Below are positions 56,650 to 64,000 of a stretch of DNA of 64,000 bases, one piece after another (the stretch's first letter is position 1; every line of letters begins with the position of its first letter). The position numbers and the translations under genes are program-made. The DNA lies in the NCBI RefSeq assembly GCF_040869045.1, contig NC_090322.1, positions 182,775,477 through 182,839,476 on the forward strand, given 5' to 3'. The stretch comes from Eurosta solidaginis (lineage: Eukaryota > Arthropoda > Insecta > Diptera > Tephritidae). A model generated the notes under the pieces. It was not told the DNA's origin. It searched no databases and saw nothing but the letters and a program-made list of their open reading frames with translations.

Positions 56650-57790
56650 ATGTTCAGATTTCAAAATATCATAGGATTTTGAAGATATTGTAACCTAGGT
56701 AGCACTAAAACTTGTTCTATTTAATATGCGTGTTTGAGACATGTGGGGTGCAGTGTTGGAAGCAATACAAAAATGTTAAAGGTATTAAGGAATGAAGGAA
56801 GTTTCTTTCGCACCTACTTTTTCGGCCCATTTTCTGATGATTTAATTTTGAAACCATTTCGATACGATGGGAACCCGAAAACCTACAATACAGTAATTGC
56901 AACGATGCCAAACTTCGTGCAGGGGTCTAATTTGGTGAAACTGGCAAGATCTTTCTATTAAACTTGCTGCTGGCGCAGCTTCGCAAGGAGTTTAGTTGTT
57001 GCTTTATCAGACAAAGCCGCGACTCTGCTCGGAAGAGACTCCCATAAATGACATATTTACAAACTTGGCTGCAAAGGAGGATCATGGCGGATTTCTTTTC
57101 TGAAAATAATGTAACACTCATTCTTTTTGAATTAGAGAAGTGGTACCATTACCTACAAATTCAGCAATTTTGCATGGCGATAAGTGATCTAAGTTGAAAA
57201 GATGGAAATTAAAAATGTAACAGGAGGGAAACATTTCTTCAAGAAAAGAACACGCCATTAGATATTTGGCAATAGCCATAGGCTATACTTTATATGGAAT
57301 CCAAAGTGCATAACTTTATCTAAACATGAATTTGTTGCGCAGAAAATTAGCACTGCTAAATTGCAGCATGCATTACACTCAGTTGCAACTGTCTCTTAAT
57401 TTTATCTCGACACTATTCTCCACTTTTATGAAAGAAAAGTGTGTTCGTGTTCACGATTCATCGCAGCCCATTCAGCTATAGGTTATACACTAAGACCAAC
57501 AGAGGTGCGTGTCTCCGCTATTAAGCACGACCCGTTTTGTAGGGAGTTATTTAACCACTGCAGCGAGTCTTCAATAATTGCCGCTAGATGGGACTCCTAA
57601 ACATTAAGTGATGATAAGCGTTTTTATTTTACCCGCAAGTGTAGATGTATATACATATAAACAAAACACGGCTAATAAGTAAGAGCCAAGAGCAAACACT
57701 CAAAATGGCAGGGGCACATCGGTTCTCTTTGCTTTTTTCACGGACAACTTTATGCCGGAAACATTTTTATGTATGTGGAAAATAATAAAT
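56650..57790. other. Spacer
   Basis: Frames at 56734-56961 and 56927-57121 show no domain. Some stretches (56.75-57.1 kb) are of balanced composition and may be worn element debris. Confidence 0.3.
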
Positions 57791-57792
57791 CC

Positions 57793-59507
57793 AACAAGTA
57801 AGGAAGGCTACGTTCGGGTGTAACCGAACATTACATACTCAGCTGAGAGCTTTGGAAACAAAATAAGGGAAAATCACCATGTAGGAAAATGAACCTAGGG
57901 TAACCCTGGAATGTGTTTGTATGACATGGGTATCAAATGGAAGGTATTAAAGAGTATTTTAAAAGGGAGTGGGCCTTATTTCTATAGGTGGGCGCCTTTT
58001 CGAGATATCGTCATAAAGGTGTACCAGGGGTGACTCTATAATGTGTTTGTACGATATGGGTATCAAATGAAAGGTATTAATGAGGGTTTTAAAAGGGAGT
58101 GGACCTTAGTTGTATATGTGAAGGCGTTTTCCATATATCGACCAAAATGTGGACCAGGGTGACCCAGAACATCATCTGTCGGATACCGCTAATTTATTTA
58201 TATATGTAATACCACGAACAGTATTCCTGCCAAGATTTCAAGAGTTTTTTATTTCGCCCTGCAGAACTTTTTCATTTTCTTCTACTTAATATGGTAGGTG
58301 TCACACCCATTTTACAAAGTTTTTTTCTAAATTTATATTTTGCGTCAATAAACCAATCCAATTACCATGTTTCATCCCTTTTTTCGTATTTGGTATAGAA
58401 TTATGGCATTTTTTTCATTTTTCGTAATTTTCGATATCGAAACAGTGAGCGTTGACAAAGTCAGATTTTGGCCATTTTTTATACCAATACAAAGTGAGTT
58501 CAGATAAGTGCGTGAACTGAGTTTAGTAAAGATACATCGAGTTTTGCTCAAGTTATCGTGTTAATGGCCGAGCGGAGGGACAGACGGTCGACTGTGTATA
58601 AAAACTGGGCGTGGCTTCATCCGATTTCGCTCTTTTTCATAGAAATAAGTTATCGTCCTACAATCTAAGCCCTTACCAAATTTCACAAGGATTGGTAAAT
58701 TTTTGTTCGACTTATGGCATTAAAATTATCCTAGACAAATTAAATGAAAAAGGGCGGAGCCACGCCCATTTTAAAATTGTCTCTTATTTTTGTATTTTGT
58801 TGCACCATATCATTACTGGAGTTAAATCTTGGCATAATTTACTTATGTATATACTGTAAAGATATTAAATTTTTTGTTAAAATTTGACTTAAAAAAAATT
58901 TTTTTTTAAAAGTGGGCGTGGTCGTTCTCTGGTTTTGCTAATTTTTATTAGGCATACATATAGTAATAGGGGTAACGTTCCTGCCAAATTTCATCATGAT
59001 ATCTCCAACGACTGCGAAATTACAGCTTGCAAAACTTTTAAATTACGTTCTTTTAAAAGTGGGCGGTTCCACGCCCATTGTCTAAAATTTTACTAATTTT
59101 CTATTCTGCGTCATAAGTTCAACTCACCTATCAAGTTTCATCGCTTTATCCGTCTTTGATAATGAATTATCGCACTTTTTCGGTTTTTCGAAATTTTCGA
59201 TATCGAAAAAGTGGGCGTGGTTATAGTCCGATATCGTTCATTTTAAATAGCGATCCGAGATGAGTGCTCAGGAACCTACATACCAAATTTCATCAGGATA
59301 CCTCAAAATTTACTCAAGTTATCGTGCTAACGAACAGACGGACGGACGGACGGACGGATGGACATGGCTCAATCAAATTTTTTTTCGATCCTGATGATTT
59401 TGATATATGGAAATTTATATCTGTCTCGATTCCTTTATACCTGTACAACCAACCGTTATCCATTCAAAGTTAATATACTCTGTGAGCTCTGCTCAACTGA
59501 GTATAAA
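57793..59507 (-). mobile_element. Helentron/HINE-like element, family B, copy 3
   Basis: It has the same plan as the 50.9 kb copy: AACAAGTAAGGAAGG, perfect hairpin GTTCGG-GTGTAA-CCGAAC (57812-57829), ACTCAGCTGAGAGC, about two 130-bp minisatellite units (57923, 58053), the CCACGCCCA module region, a GACGGACGGACGGACGGACG microsatellite (about 59338), then CTCTGCTCAACTGAGTATA. It is 1.71 kb. Its perfect hairpin suggests it is among the younger copies. Confidence 0.8.
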
Positions 59508-61103
59508 AAGTGTTACATATACGCACTAGTACCCGTCTCTTCAGGTGGTACGGATAGCAGTTAGAACAAAGTAAAGTCATCCGCTTGCTACGCTGCTTAA
59601 ACTTGTCTGAGAAGTGGAGCTGCATGAATGCTGCAACAAAATAATAAATATGGAAGTTCTCGAAATTTTCATTTTTTTCATATTTTATTCAAAATATACT
59701 TCACATAAGTTTGACTAACTTGCCTGACCACCATTGACTTTATCAGGTTTCAATGCCCGCGTCAAATTGCCTGTTATGAGTGTTTGGCGAGGGGCAAGCC
59801 AATAGCAACAGCTTTGAAAATCCAAGAAAAAATGTTTTTTCCTGTTTGATATGCAAGAAGCATTACACGTTTGAGGCGCCATTAGTATTACATTTGTCAA
59901 CAGAGCTTGGCATTGTTTGAATTTTAATAAAGCAGAAAAAAATGATGCAAATAGCAAAAGAAACTTTATAAAAAAAATAAAAAAAAAAATAAATTTTAAA
60001 TGATTTACATATATAATTTGTTTTTGTTTTTTTAGTTTGTCATGCAGGTTTCAGTACGTTTTTTGTCTATGAATTTTTTTCCACTCCAGTTTCTATGCTG
60101 TTGTTAAAGTTGTATGGCAGCACAATTTACAACAACCATTGACTCACGGTTTTCAATTTAATTGTTTGCCATATTTTTTTTTGTAGTTTTTTCTTCCCCG
60201 ATGCTTGTTTTTTTAATTTGAATTAAATAACAATTTCTTACTTTTTCTTATTTTGTTTTCGTTTGTGCTTTGTTTTCCACTTGCATAGTTTTTATTTAAT
60301 TGTTCTCGCTGACTGAAGCCATGTATTTACTATTGTTTTTTGTTCATATTTATTTAAATTAAATTTTATTACTTGCCTACATTTAGGCGCTTCACCTTGC
60401 CACGGCATATTCAATATGCAAATGATGTCGGCTGCGATTTAATTTTTTTGTTGTTGCTATTTTAATGTTTTTTTCCTGAGTAGCTAAATTTATTTCTCGA
60501 TTTGCTTGTTCTACGCGGGTCTTATATAAATATTTTTTCCTACTACACACCAAATCCTTTTTATTCTAGCTTAAAATAATTCTGTGATATTCTACGCGTC
60601 CACCACCACTCACTCACTCGTGCGTATAATTTAAATGAAATTCAATTTAAATGTTTACACAAATGTTCGCAACTCAAGTCCGGTTGGAGATTTGTGTGAC
60701 CGTATAGCGCATAGGACTCTAACTTGTTGGCTGCGTGCAGCGCAATTGTATTTCCGCTTCCGACTGCTTGAAGAAAATTACATGACAACCTCAATCGAGC
60801 GGGTACGCCCCATCTCAGTTCGGTTTCTTTTGCTATTTTTTTTTGTAGCTGAGCTTAATTTCATAATTCGCATTTACTGTTTGTACGTCAAGTAATATCC
60901 AAGTCACATGGTTCAGCTTATATTCGTCTTAGTCCCTTATAACTATCGAAGGTCTAAACATTCATGCATCATTGCTTCATAATTAAATCCTTATGAGAAC
61001 TACATCCATAAGCATAGATAAATAAAGTAGGGATAAATATATGCTTTGATTAAAAAAAATGCAATCAAAATATTTGCCAGTTATCGTTTTCGGGGCCTAT
61101 TGA
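59508..61103. other. AT-rich spacer with one balanced block
   Basis: 59.6-60.5 kb is very T-rich. 60.56-60.90 kb is more balanced, with CACCACTCACTCACTCG followed by an 86-codon frame without a domain; it could be host unique sequence such as an untranslated exon. No decisive signal. Confidence 0.3.
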
Positions 61104-61410
61104 GCAATTGCTAGTGTTGGGAACTATCGAATGAATTCAACTATCAATAGTTAGTTACTGAATGATTTTAACTATCGAATGAATTTTTTCATTCATTTAT
61201 TTATTCATTTGATCTGCGCTTTACCTAGCCCGATGCCAGTATCGGTGTTTTTTGTAGTACATTTACTATACAAAAGAACAATTTCTGGATTGTTTTGGTT
61301 ACCCCCCTGGGTAGCTAAAGAACATACCTATATAAGACAAAATGTTGAATGTGACTAAAATGGGGTAAATTTTGCTTCAAGTAAATAATGCAAATATGCA
61401 ATTTAAATAC

Positions 61411-61455
61411 TTCCCCAAACCTTTGGGGAGATTTTATGCCGCTACAACAACAGAA
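61411..61455 (+). mobile_element. 3' scrap of dispersed repeat T
   Basis: TTCCCCAAACCTTTGGGGAG, then GCCGCTACAACAACA, is the reverse complement of the first words of the two T copies (GTTGTTGTAGC..., AAGGCTTTGGGGA). It is a short 5'-truncated insertion inside the hAT element. Confidence 0.5.
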
Positions 61456-61492
61456 CAGAAGAGTAGTGAAAATGAATTTGTATCTGTATTGT

Positions 61493-61815
61493 TCAACAAC
61501 ATAATTTTGTTTGAACAGTCCTCAAACATCCACAATTGGAAATGTCTTCGACAGGTACTGTTAAGGAACTGCTCGCTGTACTTACTGCAGTAGTTGACGA
61601 AAGAGAAGTAGAACTACGTTCCTCTTCAGAAATTTCTCCTGACGTTACATTCCTTTGTTCTGAGGAAGACGGAGGCTTACGGCATCGATGGTCATTTAAA
61701 TTTGAGGTGTTTCCAGAAGATTTAAATTGTTTTTTTTGCATATATAACATTTAACTTCATTGCCATTTTTGGTGAAAAACTCCCAAACGGAAGATCTTTT
61801 CAATCCAGGCCGCAT
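61493..61815 (-). pseudogene. BED zinc-finger N-terminus of a hAT transposase, frameshifted
   Basis: From ATG at 61815 the frame reads SSVWEFFTKNGNEVKCYIC, with the aromatic and C-x2-C parts of a BED finger. After a run of eight A (T8 at 61730-61737 on the plus strand) the protein continues in another frame as KKQFKSSGNTSNLNDH, then RCRKPP. In intact BED fingers of this class the motif runs C-x2-C-KK.FK...NTSNL..HL.RKHP. So there is a frameshift in the A run, and the final zinc-binding His is replaced by Pro. A Ser/Thr/Glu-rich linker follows to a stop at 61493. The DDE and dimerisation parts are absent. Confidence 0.75.
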
Positions 61816-62129
61816 TATAAATATCTGTACACAATTTAAATAGTTAAAAGCACTTCCTGAGATAAAACTTTGAAATAATTACTACGCTTAAAACGTTTGT
61901 CGATTAGGTTGAAGAATTTATTTTAATACCTTTTTAAATGAGATCACTGATATTTGTACAGAAAAATTTACATAGAACGGAACGATTCGAAAAAATAGCA
62001 ATGAACGAATCATTCATACCAAAAACTAGTAATTCGAAAAATTACAAATGACTCGAATGAATGAAAATTAGTGAACTATTGAATAACTCAATAGTTTTCA
62101 TTCGATAGTTTCCAACACTAGCAATTCCT

Positions 62130-62649
62130 GCCCCAGCAAAGTAGAGGCCAGACTTAGACTAGCTTGTTGATTGTGAAATCTTTAAATAATACGTAGTTGA
62201 ACCAATTGGTGCGTTAAATGTTAACGCTCTCGAATTTCAAAGCGCCGAAAGACGCTAAGCAGCCCGTACGTGTCCTTTCCAGCGTGAAACATCCGCAAAG
62301 TACCCCTACTATACTTCTATACTTTCTACCCGCTTTCGTTACAGCTCTAAAAATGTAGCTTTCTTGACACCATCTTACATTTTTATTTATGGTGGGTGGA
62401 CCTACATGTAAAATGTGATGAAAATCTCTTTTCTAACCTTTTTCTTAAGCTCCGCGGTTATATACACCGCGCTTCTCGTTCAATTGTTTCCACAAATTAA
62501 CTATACGAAAAAGGAGAACTCGCCAGGGTGGACATCCCTCATCTTTTCTGTTGGTTGCTACCAAAAAAATTCCAATAGAGTTCGATAAAAGTCAAATGAA
62601 GGTAGTTGCATACGCAAACGATATTTTTTTCGATGCATACGGTCGATCC
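62130..62649. other. Unassigned segment of mixed composition
   Basis: Relatively GC-balanced sequence between the hAT element and a SINE, probably worn repeat debris. No motif recognised. Confidence 0.3.
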
Positions 62650-62650
62650 C

Positions 62651-62967
62651 GCGGTCGACGTGGTGTGGTGGTAGTGTACTCCGCCTACCACACCGAATAT
62701 CCTGGGCTCCGGGCAAAGCAACATCGAAATTTAAGAAACAAGTTTTTTCAATTAGAAGAAGTTGTTCAAAGCGGCGTCGCTCCTCGGCAGTGGTTTGGTA
62801 AGCACTCCGAGCGTATTTCTACCATGAAAAGCTTATTAGTGAAAACTCGTCTGCCTTGCAGATACCGTTCGGAGTCGGCAAAAAACACGAAGGTCCCGTG
62901 CCGCCAATTTCTAGGAAAAATTAGAAGGAGCGCGTAGGAGGTTATCGCGCCTTATATTTATTTTTTA
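62651..62967 (+). mobile_element. tRNA-headed SINE, copy 7
   Basis: GCGGTCGACGTGGTGTGGTG, GTAGTGTACTCCGCCTACCA, CAAGTTTTTTCAATTAGAAG, TTTGGTAAGCACTCCGAGCG, CATGAAAAGCTTATTAGTG, CGTTCGGAGTCGGCA and GGTTATCGCGCCTTATATTT follow the family order. Deletions affect the B-box (TGGGCTCCGGGC in place of GGTTCAAGCCCCGGGC) and the GACGCAAATTGG part near the 3' end. Confidence 0.8.
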
Positions 62968-62969
62968 TT

Positions 62970-64000
62970 TTATCCGGTTGATCCCAGCTCTTTGCTACTT
63001 ATATCTTACAGTATCATTAAGGTCCATGGACTGGACCTTGAAATGCGTCAACATGCAACGTACCTATTAGGCAATAAGGCTCACTGAGTGTTGTCACAGT
63101 GGTATCCCGACTCTGTTTCCCGGGTTGGTTTACACATCGGCTAACCACACGAATAATTTCAATATAACAATTTTAAAATGAGCTTCTCCTCAGAAAAGAA
63201 AAGAAGGAGGTAAAAATTTAAAAAAAGAAGCAATGAAAAGAAAAAAGTAGAAATCTCTCACTGCATCGACGGGTTCTTAACGGACTCTTCAGTAACTTAA
63301 GATCTCATTTTCCATCCGCTTTCCCGACTAGGCTAGTATTTTGCAAGCAAAATAACCGTGTATCTGGCTTTCCGGAAAACTCAGTGACTGAGAGCTAACT
63401 TCAATCCCTAATCGCATCGTCCAAAGGCATAAATAACTATACAAAATTTTTTGTGCGGCAGCTATCCTCTCAAATATAACTCTTATTTATATTCCTGACT
63501 ACATGAATATACAGAGTAAAGAAAAGGCAGATGCATTTGAAAAGCCTGATGCAATTACGGACGTCATTAACGTCGCAGTGATGGATCAGCATGCAGCAAG
63601 GTCAAATTGCCTCTCTATTCAAGAGTTTCAATGGGCAAAGCTACAACGAAACAGTGACGCATTTCCTTGTACCCGAATTGATGCACTTTAGAAAATATTC
63701 TATAAAGACCATCATGAAGTACATCGACCAAACCAACTAGTTTGAGCGAAGTACTGAGCGTATAACGGCAGTCTAGGTTAGGTTATGTTGGGCTGAGTGA
63801 TTGTATAACTCTCGACTTATTCATATACCCCGGTGGAAGTCTACTTGGACTACATGAAGGTCTGTAGCGGTACCACACAAAAAAGCGGTGACGTCAGCTT
63901 TACTTATCCACGATGTGGTTTTGAATAAGACTAATCTGACATTGGCTAGGTCCCTCAGAGATCCGGCGGTCGAAATTATTTAGACTTTGTCTGCGAAGTA
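62970..64000. other. Unassigned terminal segment
   Basis: Mixed composition. TAGGTTAGGTTATGTTGGGC near 63773 resembles the reverse of an R1-type LINE tail (AACATAACCTAACC), suggesting LINE debris on the minus strand. The 62-codon frame at 63503-63691 lacks a recognised domain. Confidence 0.3.

Larger units (their letters stand above)
61112..62120 (-). mobile_element. hAT element, 1009 bp, with BED-finger remnant
   Basis: The left terminus TAGTGTTGGGAACTATCGAA, then TGAA, matches the reverse complement of the right terminus, TAGTGTTGGAAACTATCGAA, then TGAA, with one mismatch over 24 bp. TAGTG fits the hAT YARNG rule. Flanking 8-mers are GCAATTGC (61104-61111) and GCAATTCC (62121-62128), 7 of 8 identical. 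A BED zinc-finger reading frame lies on the minus strand near the middle and the rest of the transposase is deleted. A small LINE-tail fragment (61411-61455) is nested on the left side. Confidence 0.8.

Noticed and set aside
60635..60895. 86-codon frame in a balanced-composition block
   Set aside because: Possibly within a host untranslated exon, but no domain, no recognisable start context and no neighbour supports a protein.

Overview
The window looks like AT-rich, gene-poor euchromatin of a higher fly. The dense mixture of repeats (a tRNA-headed SINE, GTCCGTC-bearing interspersed elements, several LINE tails, Helitron ends) most resembles a tephritid fruit fly such as Bactrocera, Ceratitis or Rhagoletis. 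That placement rests on remembered repeat families, not on a search. I recognise no intact host protein-coding exon. The best host candidate is the first ~467 bases, which look like a 5' untranslated exon ending at a good splice donor, so much of the window could be a long intron or the flank of a gene. Nearly all short open frames are chance frames in repeats or AT-rich DNA. Layout: 501-1459 is the first of three Helentron/HINE-like elements of family A. 2560-2990 is the decayed 3' region of a Helitron on the minus strand. 5.4-6.8 kb holds SINE and LINE debris. 8.2-8.5 kb has a solo-LTR-like segment. 9.0-10.6 kb is a diverged satellite interrupted by a SINE. 10.9-11.76 kb is a large hAT-like foldback. 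15.28-16.95 kb is a family B Helentron-like element. 18.31-18.99 kb is a terminal-inverted-repeat (TIR) element of unknown type, followed by a TTATCG minisatellite. 24-31.4 kb carries fragments of at least four LINE lineages and a well-preserved Helitron 3' end at 26599. 32.3 and 56.2 kb hold two copies of one LINE-tail repeat. 33.86-35.15 kb is a SINE split cleanly by a family A element. 35.45-36.10 kb is a Tc1-like MITE and 39.29-39.77 kb a hAT MITE. 40.15-44.71 kb is a 4.6 kb DNA element with two decayed genes on the minus strand, itself invaded by a SINE-like inverted composite with a 13-bp target duplication. 45.0-46.7 kb is a nest of SINEs and MITEs. 48.7-49.5, 50.9-53.0 and 57.8-59.5 kb are more family B elements. 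61.11-62.12 kb is a hAT element with a frameshifted BED zinc finger. 62.65-62.97 kb is another SINE. Most interesting points: (i) families A and B share one plan (5' TATAC inverted repeat, GTCCGTC microsatellite, tandem modules, 3' hairpin and CTTACTTGT tail), and one copy has a readable empty site, which fits Helentron-type insertion; (ii) the 118-131 bp minisatellite of family B is homologous to one inside a canonical Helitron in the same window; (iii) the 4.6 kb element pairs a transposase-like gene with a spliced DUF4806-like gene.
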